Positions 51,369-62,617 are shown, counted from the first letter of the stretch. The stretch: DNA of 64,000 nucleotides from Amphritea opalescens (GCF_003957515.1 NZ_RQXW01000014.1:28471-92470); one strand, 5' to 3'. Notes: a model not told the origin generated them from the sequence alone. Made by a program: numbers and translations.

Positions 51369-52025
51369 TTATTTTAGTGGGGTAATACCGCAACCTTTAA
51401 GAATAATATGGGTTAGGGTGCTGATGGCCTGTTCATAGTCGTTGTCATCTAAAGTCTCTTTGCCGAGGGCGGATGATACCTGCAGGGCGAAATCGGCATA
51501 GTGTTGCGTGCTGGACCAGAGTAAAAAGATAAGATGGCTTGGGGTGATCTCTGAATCGAGCTTACCCTGCTGCTGCCACTGCTCAAAAACCGCCGTCCGC
51601 GAGCGAAACCAAGCTTCATAGCCTTCACTGAAATAGTCGTTTAAATTAGGGCCGCCGCTAATGATCTCGCTGGCAAAAATACGCGAGGCGAGCGGGTGAT
51701 CACGGGAAAATTCGATTTTTCGGCGTAGATAATGGGTTAGGCTTTCAGTGGCGTCATCTTCTGGTTTTAGATGGCTAAGGGTGCTATCCCATAGGTCAAT
51801 AATATCGCTGAGTACGGCGAAATAGAGCCCTAGTTTATTTTTGAAATAATAGTGAATGTTTGCTTTGGGCAAATTCGCCCGAGTAGCGATCTCTCTGATG
51901 CTGGCCCCTTTGAATCCACAGGTCGCAAATTCCTGTTCTGCGGCGGCGAGAATCCGTTGCTCGTTGCGTTGTCGAATGCGACCGGCAGGTTTTTCCTCCG
52001 TATGTGAATTGATGTCTAACGGCAT
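51369..52025 (-). CDS. TetR-family regulator, RutR-like
   Basis: 218 residues from the ATG at 52025. The helix-turn-helix (FKGASIREIATRANLPKANIHYYFKNK) is at about 38-66. The ligand domain strongly resembles RutR: LRRKIEFSRDHPLASRIFASE and HLIFLLWSSTQHYADFA correspond to E. coli RutR LRLKLEVSRDYPQASRLFCME and HLIFMIWASTQHYADFA. E. coli RutR senses uracil and thymine. Its position next to a nucleoside-type importer with RutR-like operators suggests pyrimidine-responsive control of that importer; ligand identity is inferred. Confidence 0.83.
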   Translation of the reverse strand: MPLDINSHTEEKPAGRIRQRNEQRILAAAEQEFATCGFKGASIREIATRANLPKANIHYYFKNKLGLYFAVLSDIIDLWDSTLSHLKPEDDATESLTHYLRRKIEFSRDHPLASRIFASEIISGGPNLNDYFSEGYEAWFRSRTAVFEQWQQQGKLDSEITPSHLIFLLWSSTQHYADFALQVSSALGKETLDDNDYEQAISTLTHIILKGCGITPLK

Positions 52026-52278
52026 GAAAGGGATCTCAAATAGCAAAGTGAGGGCGAATTATAGCGTAAAAAAAACGTCCATCAGTAGGCCGCATCCTAT
52101 TTTATCTGCGCTTCACTTTATTATTGGACAGCAGGAGATGAATGAAATAACAGGCTCTGTCTTTATGGTGTTTAAGCGAGGGTTAACATAACATGACGGA
52201 GTTGATCTTTTTTTTGCACTGCAGATACGCAGTTATGGTATCTTTTCTAGATACTTCATAGGTGGAGCCAAGAGTTTA

Positions 52279-53211
52279 ATGACACAGGATTTTCTGACTA
52301 CTCCGGCGAAAATATTGATTACCGGTGTAGATGGCCAGATTGGCTATTTTTTAAATCAAGCAACTCAGAATGACCCCTTCTTTTCGGTGGTTGCCTTTAC
52401 TGATTCAAAATTGGATATCAGTAGTCGCGAACAGGTGCAACAGCAGCTGAGTGAGCATCAACCTGATTATGTTATTAATACCACCGGCTTTAATGCGGTA
52501 GATCGAGTTGAAGCACACTCTGAACGTTGTTTTGCGCTGAATAGAGATGCCGTTGAAAACTTGGCCTTGGTTTGCAACGAGTTGGCTATCCCTCTAATCC
52601 ACCTATCCTCTGATTATGTCTTTGATGGGCATTACGCCAGCGGCTATACCGAAGATGATCAAGCACACCCCTTGGGTCTCTATGGAGAGAGCAAATGGCA
52701 GGGCGAAGAGGTGTTACGGTCGGTTTTAGCGAAGCATGTTATTTTGCGGGTGAGCTGGGTGTTCAGCACTATCGGCGATAACTTTATGCGTCGAGCGTTA
52801 TTACAAGCACGTCAGCAGGAAGAGATCTCTGCGGCGGATGATCGACGAGGCTGTCCTACTTCGGCGAGCGATATTGCTCGGGTGATTGTGGCTATTCTGA
52901 AACAACTGCATAACGGTGCGGAAAACTGGGGAACCTACCATTACTGCTGTGCTGAGGTGACGACCCGTTATGGTTTTACCGAGGCGGTCTTAGCGGCGGC
53001 GGGGCAATATGAAAAACTGAAGGTTGAGAAGCTGATTCCGATTAGTTCATCTGATTTAGGTAGTGATGCGGAGCGGCCTGCTTCATCAGTGTTAGTCTGC
53101 ACCAAGCTACTGAATCATTTTGGTATCCGTCAGCGCCCTTGGCGGAGTCAGCTGGTGGCGATGATTCGTGAGCAGTACCAAAATGAAGAGATTAACGATA
53201 TAACGGCTTAG
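52279..53211 (+). CDS. RmlD-like sugar-nucleotide reductase / SDR oxidoreductase
   Basis: 310 residues of the extended short-chain dehydrogenase type. The NAD(P) motif is ITGVDGQIGYFL (about residues 14-25); there is VINTTGFNAVDRVEAH, LSSDYVFDG, the catalytic YGESK and LRVSWVFS, all typical of dTDP-4-dehydrorhamnose reductase. The usual rmlABC partners are absent, so the substrate is uncertain. GGTGGAG lies 12 bases before the ATG. It stands alone between the tetR gene and sirB2. Confidence 0.78.
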   Translation: MTQDFLTTPAKILITGVDGQIGYFLNQATQNDPFFSVVAFTDSKLDISSREQVQQQLSEHQPDYVINTTGFNAVDRVEAHSERCFALNRDAVENLALVCNELAIPLIHLSSDYVFDGHYASGYTEDDQAHPLGLYGESKWQGEEVLRSVLAKHVILRVSWVFSTIGDNFMRRALLQARQQEEISAADDRRGCPTSASDIARVIVAILKQLHNGAENWGTYHYCCAEVTTRYGFTEAVLAAAGQYEKLKVEKLIPISSSDLGSDAERPASSVLVCTKLLNHFGIRQRPWRSQLVAMIREQYQNEEINDITA

Positions 53212-53247
53212 GGGAGCCGATACCACTCCCCCCTAGTGACTGCCGAT

Positions 53248-53616
53248 CTAGAACGCTGAGTGACGCAGTGCGACCCAGACAATATAGACCACGCAAGCCA
53301 ATGCCATGATAAAGGCTAATATTCTGATATTCCTAGTTTTTCCTCTCTTTAGGGCGATAGTGCCCAGCCCAATATAAGCCACTAATGCGATTAACTTTGC
53401 GGTCAGCCAGCCATGGGTCAAAGGATACTGATTGATGGTAACGGTCAGCGCGATGGCGCTTATCAGCAAAAGGGTATCGATAATATGAGGTACAATTTTT
53501 ACCCAGCGTCGTTGCAGTTTTGCAGGGGTGGTTAACATCCAGAAGCCGCGGAGGCTGAAAAGCAGAATGCTCAAAACGGCAAAGGTGATATGGGTATGTT
53601 TCAGTGCTAAATACAT
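53248..53616 (-). CDS. SirB2-family membrane protein
   Basis: 122 residues with about four hydrophobic segments and conserved ALKHTHITFAVLSILLFSLRGF, VKIVPHIIDTLLL and GWLTAKLIALVAYIGLGTIALKRG. SirB2 proteins are small integral membrane proteins of unclear role. It is transcribed toward the RmlD-like gene and divergent from moaA. Confidence 0.85.
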   Translation of the reverse strand: MYLALKHTHITFAVLSILLFSLRGFWMLTTPAKLQRRWVKIVPHIIDTLLLISAIALTVTINQYPLTHGWLTAKLIALVAYIGLGTIALKRGKTRNIRILAFIMALACVVYIVWVALRHSAF

Positions 53617-53707
53617 TCGTTAGGGACTCGTTTAGAATAGGTGATATAACCGATGAAAATGGTCGGGTATATTTTTGCCGAAAATACCATGAGATACTAG
53701 CCCGAAG

Positions 53708-54721
53708 ATGACGACAACAACGAATAAAAACAATAGCAGTCAACTTGTCGATCGTTTTGGTCGTCGGGTTGAGTATATTCGCCTGTCAGTGACCGATCGC
53801 TGTGATTTTCGCTGTGTGTACTGCATGGCCGAAGAGATGGAGTTTCTGCCCCGTAGTGAAGTGCTGTCATTAGAAGAGCTGTATTTTGTCGCCCAAGCAT
53901 TTGTAGACTTAGGGGTGAATAAGATCCGTCTAACCGGTGGTGAGCCGCTGGTACGTCGAGGCATTTTGAGTCTCGTTGAAAAATTAGGGCAACTACCGGC
54001 TGAACTGTTGATTACAACCAATGGTTCACAGTTAGCGGGTATGGCAGCGGACCTAAAGCGTTTAGGCGTTGACCGTTTGAATATCAGCCTTGATAGCCTG
54101 CAGGACGATAAATTTAAACGCCTGACCCGTACCGGTCGCTTGCATCAGGTGTTAGCAGGTATCGATGCCGCGGTGGCGGCGGGTTTTAAGCGGATTAAGT
54201 TGAATGCGGTGGTGTTGAAAGGCCGCAACGATGATGAAGTGCTCGATCTGATCAGCTTCGCGCGGGATAAAGGAGTAGATATTACCTTTATTGAAGAGAT
54301 GCCACTGGGGGCGATAACGGAACATGATCGCGCCGAAGCTTACTGTTCCAGTGATGAGCTATTGGCGTTGATTAAACCTGCCTATCCCCTGATCGACTGT
54401 ACCGAGAAAACCGGTGGGCCATCACGCTATTACCGGATGGCCGATAGTGATAGTCGGGTCGGCTTTATTTCGCCCCACAGCCATAATTTTTGCAGTGAAT
54501 GCAATCGGGTGCGGATGACGGTGGAAGGGCGTTTATTACTCTGTTTGGGTAATGAGCACTCGATGGATCTGCGTCAGGTCATCCGCGAGCATCCAGGTGA
54601 TATCGAACGGCTGAAGCAGCATCTGATCCAAGCCATGGACCTTAAACCTGAACAACATCACTTCGATCTTGATGACGATGCGCCGCAAATCGTTCGCTTT
54701 ATGAATATGACCGGCGGCTGA
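53708..54721 (+). CDS. moaA: GTP 3',8-cyclase MoaA
   Basis: Radical-SAM enzyme that starts molybdenum cofactor synthesis by cyclising GTP. The 337 residues have the radical-SAM cluster Cys32, Cys36, Cys39 (RCDFRCVYC), LTGGEP for SAM, and the C-terminal second cluster Cys262, Cys265 and Cys279. The C terminus ends in Gly-Gly (MTGG), the family's functional tail. moaC, the next enzyme of the pathway, lies two genes downstream with an acyltransferase between. Confidence 0.95.
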   Translation: MTTTTNKNNSSQLVDRFGRRVEYIRLSVTDRCDFRCVYCMAEEMEFLPRSEVLSLEELYFVAQAFVDLGVNKIRLTGGEPLVRRGILSLVEKLGQLPAELLITTNGSQLAGMAADLKRLGVDRLNISLDSLQDDKFKRLTRTGRLHQVLAGIDAAVAAGFKRIKLNAVVLKGRNDDEVLDLISFARDKGVDITFIEEMPLGAITEHDRAEAYCSSDELLALIKPAYPLIDCTEKTGGPSRYYRMADSDSRVGFISPHSHNFCSECNRVRMTVEGRLLLCLGNEHSMDLRQVIREHPGDIERLKQHLIQAMDLKPEQHHFDLDDDAPQIVRFMNMTGG

Positions 54722-54842
54722 TGTCGCCAAGTTATTGACCCTTCTCTTAGGTTTAATCTAAAGAATAGATAATGTGCGCTGAAATTATTCCTGTCTCCCT
54801 GTAAAATACCCGCCTTAATATTTGTAATGCCCAGGAGGCAGA

Positions 54843-55967
54843 ATGTCAGCCAGCCCTATCAATGATCCATTTCAGAATATTCGTCCCTATCATGATAGTG
54901 AGGTTAGCGATGTCCTGAACCGGCTGATACATGATGATGAGCTAATCTCGGTGTTAACACGTTATCAGTTTCCGCAGATGGCATCTCTGTTTGGTTGGTT
55001 ATTGAAACCGGCGATCCGTATTTTTTTAGCTCAAAAAACCGGTGACATCGAAACCATTCAAGACTTTCAAACACTCATTGCCAGTTATATGACTAAGATG
55101 ATTGGGCGAACCACCACCCGTCTGTCCTGCAGTGGTATTGAAGAGCTTGAAACTGATGAAGCTTACCTCTTTGTTTCCAATCACCGTGATATTGCGATGG
55201 ACCCCGCTTTTATTAATTGGGCCCTGTATCAAAATGATTTCGATACCCTGCGTATCGCGATCGGTGATAACTTGTTACGTAAGCCCTATGTCTCTGACTT
55301 AATGCGCTTGAATAAAAGCTTTATTGTTAACCGTTCGGCTAAGGGGCGGGAAGTACTCACGGCGCTGGGGCAGCTGTCGGCTTATATTGATCATTCGCTG
55401 ATACAGGATGAAGCCAGTATTTGGATTGCGCAGCGGGAAGGGCGGGCAAAAGATGGTAATGACTTTACCGATCCGGCGATCCTGAAAATGTTTTATATGA
55501 CCCACCGTAAACAGCGTAGCTTTGCTGAGTTTGTCGAGCGAGTAAAGATCGTACCAGTGTCTATCTCCTATGAATATGATCCTTGTGATCGAGCCAAAGC
55601 GCTGGAACTTGATGCTAGGCAGCAGGGTGGGGAATACCAAAAGTCACAGTTTGAAGATATTGAGAGTATTGTGGCGGGTATCAATGGCAATAAAGGGCAT
55701 GTGCATGTTGCCTTTGGTCAGGTGATCGCCCCGATGGATACGCCAGAAGAGCTGGCCGCTGAAATCGATCGGCAGATTATTGAAAGCTATTATTTACACC
55801 CCTCTAATCTGCTCGCCGCGGGTATCGACACCGATGGTATTGATGCTGAACAGAAAGCTCAGTTTGAAGCGCGGTTTGAAGGTCTATCCGATTCCGCCGC
55901 GGAGATTCTTCGGCAGATGTACGCCAATCCCGTGTTAAATAAGCAGAAATATCAGGAGACAGCATGA
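54843..55967 (+). CDS. PlsC-like glycerol acyltransferase family protein
   Basis: 374 residues. The acyltransferase motif I is NHRDIAMD (NHX4D) in [16 protein letters not shown]; motif II-like NKSFIVNR and motif III-like [13 protein letters not shown] follow. It is longer than standard PlsC. It probably acylates a lipid or related acceptor at the inner membrane; the exact substrate is unknown. It overlaps moaC by four bases (ATGA), an odd pairing of lipid and cofactor genes. Confidence 0.78.
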   Translation: MSASPINDPFQNIRPYHDSEVSDVLNRLIHDDELISVLTRYQFPQMASLFGWLLKPAIRIFLAQKTGDIETIQDFQTLIASYMTKMIGRTTTRLSCSGIEELETDEAYLFVSNHRDIAMDPAFINWALYQNDFDTLRIAIGDNLLRKPYVSDLMRLNKSFIVNRSAKGREVLTALGQLSAYIDHSLIQDEASIWIAQREGRAKDGNDFTDPAILKMFYMTHRKQRSFAEFVERVKIVPVSISYEYDPCDRAKALELDARQQGGEYQKSQFEDIESIVAGINGNKGHVHVAFGQVIAPMDTPEELAAEIDRQIIESYYLHPSNLLAAGIDTDGIDAEQKAQFEARFEGLSDSAAEILRQMYANPVLNKQKYQETA

Positions 55968-56443
55968 GCCGATTAACACATCTGGATGAGCATGGTCATG
56001 CGAACATGGTGGATGTATCTGCAAAAGCGGTAACCAGCAGAGAAGCGACGGCTCAGGCGGTGGTTAGTATGCTGCCCGAGACCCTGCGTATGATTAGTGC
56101 CGGTGAGCATAAAAAGGGTGATGTGCTGACGGTTGCACGGATTGCGGGTATTCAGGCGGCTAAGCGCTGCGCTGATCTTATTCCGTTGTGTCACCCGTTG
56201 ATGCTCAGTAAAGTTTCGGTTGAGCTGTTGCCGCAGCCTGAATCGGACTCGGTGTTAATTTTGGCGACGTGCAAGCTGGCCGGTCAGACCGGTGTTGAAA
56301 TGGAAGCGCTGACGGCGGCTTCAGTCGCTGCGTTAACCATCTACGATATGTGTAAGGCTGTGGATAAAGGGATGGTTATCTCTGAGATCAAGCTGTTAGA
56401 AAAAAAAGGTGGTAAAACGGGTCACTGGAAAGTGGACGTTTAA
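55964..56443 (+). CDS. moaC: Cyclic pyranopterin monophosphate synthase MoaC
   Basis: MoaC converts the MoaA product to cyclic pyranopterin monophosphate. The 159 residues (E. coli 161) contain [37 protein letters not shown] and [23 protein letters not shown] with the catalytic lysine downstream ([17 protein letters not shown]). It starts inside the stop of the acyltransferase gene. Confidence 0.95.
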   Translation: MSRLTHLDEHGHANMVDVSAKAVTSREATAQAVVSMLPETLRMISAGEHKKGDVLTVARIAGIQAAKRCADLIPLCHPLMLSKVSVELLPQPESDSVLILATCKLAGQTGVEMEALTAASVAALTIYDMCKAVDKGMVISEIKLLEKKGGKTGHWKVDV

Positions 56444-56464
56444 CTTCACCGTAACATAGATTCC

Positions 56465-57235
56465 ATGCCGGAAAAGGATAGTGATCAGGCGATGACCAGA
56501 CAACCCTCTCTGCTTTTATATCTACGGGCAACCCTGTTTTACATCGGTTTTTATCCGGTGACCTTGCTGTTTGCCGCCTTTTGTTTGCTGGTGGGTTGGG
56601 CGCTGCCGTTTCGTCCCCGCTTTAAACTATTTACCCTGATGAACTATTTTAGTATGGCTTGGCTCTACCTGTGCTGCGGCGTTAAATACCGTGTTGAAGG
56701 TCGTGACAATCTGCCTAAAGATAAAGCGTATGTGTTGGTCGCCAACCATTCGAGCGAATGGGAAACGCTCTTTCTACAAACCCTCGTTCGTCCACAGAGC
56801 GCTGTGTTGAAGCAGGAGTTGTTACACATACCGTTCTTTGGTTGGGCGCTGGCGATGCTGAAGCCGATTGCCCTCGATCGCAGTAAACGTCGTGGTGCGC
56901 TGAAGCAGTTGTTAACGCAGGGTAAGGAGCGTTTGGCGGAAGGTGTGAATGTCGTTATTTTTCCACAGGGCACTCGGGTTGAAGCGGGTAAGCTGGGTAA
57001 GTTTAATAAAGGTGGCGCGATGCTGGCGGCGAGTGCTCAGGTGCCTATCGTTCCCTTGGCCCATGATGCGGGTTTATTTTGGCCGGGTAAGAGCTATGTG
57101 AAATATCCGGGCACTATCACCGTTAGGATTGGTACGGCCGTTGAATCAGTTGATCGTAGTGTTGACGAGATTCACAGTGATTCCATTGGTTGGTTGGAAG
57201 CGCAGATGCGTGATCTCCACCTGGTAGATGAGTAG
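56465..57235 (+). CDS. plsC: 1-acyl-sn-glycerol-3-phosphate acyltransferase (PlsC-like)
   Basis: 256 residues. An N-terminal membrane segment pair (ATLFYIGFYPVTLLFAAFCLLVGW) precedes motif I NHSSEWE, in which the usual final Asp is Glu or shifted, KQELLHIPFFGWAL, and motif III FPQGTR (usually FPEGTR). These variants occur in a PlsC subgroup, so I keep the family call. It acts in phosphatidic acid synthesis at the inner membrane. An alternative start at 56492 cannot be excluded. Confidence 0.8.
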   Translation: MPEKDSDQAMTRQPSLLLYLRATLFYIGFYPVTLLFAAFCLLVGWALPFRPRFKLFTLMNYFSMAWLYLCCGVKYRVEGRDNLPKDKAYVLVANHSSEWETLFLQTLVRPQSAVLKQELLHIPFFGWALAMLKPIALDRSKRRGALKQLLTQGKERLAEGVNVVIFPQGTRVEAGKLGKFNKGGAMLAASAQVPIVPLAHDAGLFWPGKSYVKYPGTITVRIGTAVESVDRSVDEIHSDSIGWLEAQMRDLHLVDE

Positions 57236-57251
57236 GGATTTTCGAGATAAT

Positions 57252-57278
57252 AAAAACCCGCCGATTGGCGGGTTTTTT
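57252..57278. terminator. Bidirectional terminator between plsC and fabB
   Basis: AAAAACCCGCC (57252-57262), loop GATT, GGCGGGTTTTTT (57267-57278). The genes on both sides converge on it. Confidence 0.93.
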
Positions 57279-57297
57279 AATGGGCTTAAGCTATCGA

Positions 57298-58515
57298 TTA
57301 GCCTGCGAATTTCTCGAAGACCAATGTGGAGTTGGTGCCACCGAAACCGAAGCTGTTAGACATAACCCGTTGCAGATCAACGTTGTCTTTGCGTTCAGTA
57401 ACAACCGGCAGGCCTTCAGCCGCTGGATCTAAGTCATCAATATTAGCGGATGCGCAGATGAAGTTGTTTTCCATCATCAGCAGGCTATAGATCGCTTCCT
57501 GAACGCCGGTAGCGCCCAGTGAGTGGCCTGTCAGTGATTTAGTGGAGCTAACCGGAGGCATGTCAGCACCGAAGGTTTCTTTCATCGCCTTCAGTTCTTG
57601 GATGTCACCAGCAGGGGTCGAGGTGCCGTGGGAGTTGATGTAATCAATGCCGCCATCAACAGTGCTCATCGCCTGCTTCATGCAGCGTACAGCGCCTTCA
57701 CCGGAAGGAGCAACCATATCGTAACCGTCAGAGGTAGCGCCGTAACCGACCAGCTCGCCATAAATCTTGGCGCCACGGGCTTTAGCGTGTTCTAACTCTT
57801 CCAGTACGATCATGCCGCCGCCGCCAGCGATGACAAAACCATCACGGTTGGCATCGTAAGCACGGGATGCTTTTTCGGGAGTTTCATTATACTTGCTAGA
57901 CAGGGCACCCATAGCATCAAACATCATACTTAGAGACCAGTGTAGTTCTTCACCACCACCGGCAAAGACGATGTCTTGCTTATTGAGCTGAATCTGTTCC
58001 ATCGCATTGCCGATACAGTGGGCGCTCGTGGCGCAGGCAGAGGTGATAGAATAGTTAATGCCTTTGATCTTAAAAGGTGTTGCTAGGCAAGCGGATACCG
58101 TTGAACCCATGGTGCGGGTAACTCGGTATGGGCCAACACGACGAACACCTTTGGTGCGGAGGATATCAGCTGCTTCAACAATATCGGCAGAGGATGCGCC
58201 GCCAGAACCGGCAATCAGACCGGTACGGACATTAGATACCATATCTTCGCTAAGATTAGCGTCTTTAATCGCTTGGTCCATTGAGAGATACGCATAAGCG
58301 GCAGCATCACCCATGAAACGAACCAGTTTGCGGTCGATTAGATCGGTGTAATCCAAATCGATGCTGCCAGCTACCTGGCTGCGGAACCCAAGCTCTTTGT
58401 ACTCTTCCTGAAACTTAATGCCAGAACGGCCTTCTTTCAGTGAGTCCAAGACGGCTTCTTTATCAGTACCTAGGCAAGATACGATACCCATTCCGGTAAC
58501 AACTACACGTCTCAT
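57298..58515 (-). CDS. fabB: 3-oxoacyl-ACP synthase I
   Basis: Condensing enzyme needed to elongate unsaturated fatty acid precursors. The 405 residues (E. coli 406) have the active Cys161 in [11 protein letters not shown] and the histidines in [11 protein letters not shown] and GHSLGATG. It lies downstream of fabA on the same strand (78-bp gap), the standard fabAB operon. Confidence 0.97.
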   Translation of the reverse strand: MRRVVVTGMGIVSCLGTDKEAVLDSLKEGRSGIKFQEEYKELGFRSQVAGSIDLDYTDLIDRKLVRFMGDAAAYAYLSMDQAIKDANLSEDMVSNVRTGLIAGSGGASSADIVEAADILRTKGVRRVGPYRVTRTMGSTVSACLATPFKIKGINYSITSACATSAHCIGNAMEQIQLNKQDIVFAGGGEELHWSLSMMFDAMGALSSKYNETPEKASRAYDANRDGFVIAGGGGMIVLEELEHAKARGAKIYGELVGYGATSDGYDMVAPSGEGAVRCMKQAMSTVDGGIDYINSHGTSTPAGDIQELKAMKETFGADMPPVSSTKSLTGHSLGATGVQEAIYSLLMMENNFICASANIDDLDPAAEGLPVVTERKDNVDLQRVMSNSFGFGGTNSTLVFEKFAG

Positions 58516-58593
58516 AGGATGCCTCTTTTATTCAGTAAATATTGTAAGTATAGATCTACAGCTGCCCATGGCGGCTGTGACGGCTTCGTTTAT

Positions 58594-59109
58594 TTAGAAA
58601 CTATCGGTAGATACGAACAGGCCTACCCGCAGATCTTTAGCGGTATAGATTTCGCGGCCATCAACGGATACGCTGCCGTCGGCAATGCCCATGACCAGTT
58701 TGCGTTCAATCACCCGCGATAGATCAATACGATACGTTATTTTTTTAGCGGTTGGCAAAATTTGCCCAGTGAATTTAACTTCACCGCAGCCGAGCGCGCG
58801 TCCGCGGCCTTTATTGCCACGCCAGCCAAGGAAGAAACCAACAATCTGCCACATTGCATCTAGGCCTAAGCAGCCAGGCATAACCGGATCGGTTGGGAAG
58901 TGGCATTCGAAAAACCAAAGATCGGGATGGATATCCAGCTCTGCTTCGATATAGCCTTTGCCGTATTTGCCGCCTTCACTGGTGATCATAGTGATGCGAT
59001 CCATCATCAGCATGTTGCCGATCGGCAGGCGGGCATTACCCTCACCAAACATGATGCCGTTACCGCACTGAAGGAGTTCTTCTCGATTAAATGAGGAAGG
59101 TTTTGTCAT
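58594..59109 (-). CDS. fabA: 3-hydroxydecanoyl-ACP dehydratase/isomerase
   Basis: FabA dehydrates 3-hydroxydecanoyl-ACP and isomerises the double bond, the first step of anaerobic unsaturated fatty acid synthesis. The 171 residues have His70 ([13 protein letters not shown]) and Asp84 (GLDAMWQ) at exactly the E. coli positions. It is first in fabAB; a TATAAT and an inverted repeat lie upstream. Confidence 0.97.
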   Translation of the reverse strand: MTKPSSFNREELLQCGNGIMFGEGNARLPIGNMLMMDRITMITSEGGKYGKGYIEAELDIHPDLWFFECHFPTDPVMPGCLGLDAMWQIVGFFLGWRGNKGRGRALGCGEVKFTGQILPTAKKITYRIDLSRVIERKLVMGIADGSVSVDGREIYTAKDLRVGLFVSTDSF

Positions 59110-59155
59110 CTGAGCTGTATACCCACTGTTTTTTTATAGCCAAAATATCGGTGGG

Positions 59156-59184
59156 ATTATACCGGTTTAGTGGTCAGGGATCAC
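59156..59184 (-). promoter_or_regulatory. fabA -10 and adjoining inverted repeat
   Basis: TATAAT on the minus strand (59161-59156). Just upstream is the repeat GTGATC-CCT-GACCAC (59184-59170), with one arm mismatch. In E. coli fabA is controlled by FadR and FabR; this repeat does not match the consensus spacing of either, so the regulator is open. No good -35 is seen, consistent with activator dependence. Confidence 0.4.
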
Positions 59185-59327
59185 GGTCTGTATCAGCAAA
59201 AACGGTAAATTCAGATAGATTTCGTCGTTTTTAGGGCGGTTTATCACAGGATTTAGCGGGAATTTTGCGAGAGTACGGGGCTTAGCGGCGAGTTAAGTCA
59301 TTATCACTGGTCAGCGAATAACAAGGT

Positions 59328-59357
59328 AAAAAGCGGTTGAGCGTTGCTCGAAACCGC
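59328..59357 (-). terminator. Terminator after ispB
   Basis: On the minus strand GCGGTT, TC, GAGC, loop AAC, GCTC, AACCGC, then five T. It lies about 110 bp beyond the ispB stop. The rest of 59110-59469 shows no gene. Confidence 0.7.
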
Positions 59358-59469
59358 CTTGTTGATAGCTTGCTAGTTGATTTAGAGATCAAACACTTAG
59401 CTGTAAAGGGCGGTATAGGCTCAGATTAATAACTCTGTGTGATTCGCCCTTCAAGCCGTGATTGCAGAT

Positions 59470-60438
59470 TTAGCTGCTGCGTTTAACCGCTAAATCTGCC
59501 AGTTGAATCATGGTCTGTTTGAACGAGCTGTCCGGCAGAGCATCGAGTGCTTTGATCGCTTTATCGGCTTCGGCGTAGGCGGTGTTACGGGAGTAATCAA
59601 TAGACCCCGTCGCGTGAACAATATCCATAATGGGTTGCAGATCTTCTAGGCCCCCTTTGCGGATAGCTTGGCGGATCAGCGTGCGCTGTTCATCGTTACC
59701 ATGCTGCATGGCGTGGATGAGTGGCAGTGTGGCTTTGCCTTCGGCCAAGTCGTCACCGACATTTTTACCCATCTCTTCTGCAGTGCTGAGATAATCCATC
59801 ACATCGTCGATGATCTGAAAGGCGATGCCGATATGGCGACCATAGAGCCGCAAGGCTTCCTGCTCTTCTTTGCTGGCGTCGGCCAAAATCGCACCGGCTT
59901 CGGTCGCTGCTTCAAACAGCATGGCGGTTTTACCCAAAATCACCTGCATATAGGCATCTTCGGTGGTGTCAGGGTTGCGTGCATTAAGCAACTGCATGAC
60001 TTCGCCTTCAGCGATGATGGTGGTGGCGTTGGAGATCACCGCCATAATTTCCAGCTTGCTGATCTCAACCATGATCTGAAATGAGCGGGAGTAAAGGAAG
60101 TCGCCTACTAGCACGCTAGGTGCGTTGCCCCATTTAGCGTTAGCAGTATCATTGCCTCGGCGCAGCTCTGAATTATCCACAACATCATCATGCAGCAGAG
60201 TAGCGGTGTGGATAAATTCGATCAGGGCGGCGAGTGGCACGTGATGCTCGCCTTTATAGCCGGCAGCATTGGCAGCAAGGAGTACCAGTAACGGTCTTAT
60301 CCGCTTACCGCCACTTTCGACAATGTAATGTCCGATCTTTTCAACCAGTGGCACACCTGAGTGTAAGTGGTTGATAATATAGTCGTTTACCGCTTCAAAT
60401 TGCGGTTCAATAGCTGGATTTAACTGATGTGGCAGCAT
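59470..60438 (-). CDS. ispB: Polyprenyl (octaprenyl-type) diphosphate synthase
   Basis: Makes the quinone side chain. 322 residues from the ATG at 60438 (E. coli 323). The first aspartate motif is LLHDDVVD at about 82-88 and the second DDVMDYL at about 210; GGKRIRPL is the conserved N-terminal region. The frame is open 37 codons further upstream, but a TTGACA / TAGCAT promoter at 60504-60476 lies there, so transcription starts after those codons. Divergent from rplU, as in E. coli. Confidence 0.93.
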   Translation of the reverse strand: MLPHQLNPAIEPQFEAVNDYIINHLHSGVPLVEKIGHYIVESGGKRIRPLLVLLAANAAGYKGEHHVPLAALIEFIHTATLLHDDVVDNSELRRGNDTANAKWGNAPSVLVGDFLYSRSFQIMVEISKLEIMAVISNATTIIAEGEVMQLLNARNPDTTEDAYMQVILGKTAMLFEAATEAGAILADASKEEQEALRLYGRHIGIAFQIIDDVMDYLSTAEEMGKNVGDDLAEGKATLPLIHAMQHGNDEQRTLIRQAIRKGGLEDLQPIMDIVHATGSIDYSRNTAYAEADKAIKALDALPDSSFKQTMIQLADLAVKRSS

Positions 60439-60475
60439 AGGAACTGATACTAGGCTCTTAAATTGGTATTGGCGC

Positions 60476-60504
60476 ATGCTAGGGGGTGCGTATGCGAGTG
60501 TCAA
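60476..60504 (-). promoter_or_regulatory. Promoter of ispB
   Basis: Minus strand -35 TTGACA (60504-60499), 17-bp spacer, -10 TAGCAT (60481-60476). The predicted transcript starts near 60469, about 31 nt before the chosen ATG. Confidence 0.8.
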
Positions 60505-60533
60505 GAAAGTCGGGTTATTATCTATATTTCTAC

Positions 60534-60562
60534 TTGAGTCATATTCCATGTTTCTATATAAT
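60534..60562 (+). promoter_or_regulatory. Promoter of rplU-rpmA
   Basis: -35 TTGAGT (60534-60539), 17-bp spacer, consensus -10 TATAAT (60557-60562). It is back to back with the ispB promoter, 30 bp apart. The leader to rplU is about 97 nt. Confidence 0.85.
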
Positions 60563-60665
60563 CTCGCGCCCTAACCCATCCAAATTCGCTCCCTACCATA
60601 TGGTTCAACCATTAGAAGTAGGCGTGTTATTTAGTAGCAGGGTGGGTTTTAAACTGGAGATTAAA

Positions 60666-60977
60666 ATGTACGCAGTAATTGTGAGCGGCGGTAAACAGTA
60701 CCGAGTTCAGGAAGGCCATACGCTGAAACTGGAAAAACTGGCTGTAGAAGCGGGTTCTAATGTTGAATTTGACCGCGTTTTACTGGTTGCAGATGGCGAT
60801 GATGTTAAAATCGGTGCGCCAGTTGTTGAAGGTGCTAAGGTTACAGCTGAAGTTGTAAGCCACGGTCGCGCTAAGAAAGTTCATATCATGAAATTCAAGC
60901 GTCGTAAGCATCACATGAAGCAGATGGGTCACCGTCAACACTTCACTGAAGTTAAAATTACTGGCATTAGTGCCTAA
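60666..60977 (+). CDS. rplU: 50S ribosomal protein L21
   Basis: L21 binds 23S rRNA together with L20. The 103 residues (E. coli 103) begin [17 protein letters not shown] and contain [23 protein letters not shown], shown here in part. The ATG at 60666 has a GGAG upstream; the longer open frame starting within the promoter region is not real. rpmA follows after 24 bp. Confidence 0.97.
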   Translation: MYAVIVSGGKQYRVQEGHTLKLEKLAVEAGSNVEFDRVLLVADGDDVKIGAPVVEGAKVTAEVVSHGRAKKVHIMKFKRRKHHMKQMGHRQHFTEVKITGISA

Positions 60978-61001
60978 GACTATTCGATAGGAGAGTGACA
61001 A

Positions 61002-61259
61002 ATGGCTCATAAGAAGGCGGCAGGTAGTACTCGTAACGGTCGTGACTCCGAGTCGAAACGCTTAGGTGTTAAGCGTTTCGGTGGTCAGGTAGTAACGGCT
61101 GGTAACATTCTTGTTCGTCAGCGCGGAACTAAGTTCCATGCTGGTGTTAACGTAGGTATGGGTAAAGACCATACTCTGTTTGCGACTGCAGACGGCGTTG
61201 TTAAGTTTGTTGTTAAAGGCCCGCAAAAGCGTAAGTATATTACTATAGAAACCGCTTAA
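61002..61259 (+). CDS. rpmA: 50S ribosomal protein L27
   Basis: L27 reaches the peptidyl transferase centre with its N-terminal tail. The 85 residues (E. coli 85) start [18 protein letters not shown] directly after Met; no cleavable N-terminal extension of the Firmicutes type is present. A terminator follows 16 bp after the stop. Confidence 0.97.
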   Translation: MAHKKAAGSTRNGRDSESKRLGVKRFGGQVVTAGNILVRQRGTKFHAGVNVGMGKDHTLFATADGVVKFVVKGPQKRKYITIETA

Positions 61260-61275
61260 TACGGCTTTTATGCTT

Positions 61276-61306
61276 AAAAAAGCTCCGCGGTTGCGGGGCT
61301 TTTTTT
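61276..61306 (+). terminator. Terminator after rpmA
   Basis: Six A, then GCTCCGC (61282-61288), loop GGTT, GCGGGGC (61293-61299, one G-T pair), then seven T. Confidence 0.9.
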
Positions 61307-61321
61307 GTTTTTAATGGCTAA

Positions 61322-62617
<1,296 letters not shown>

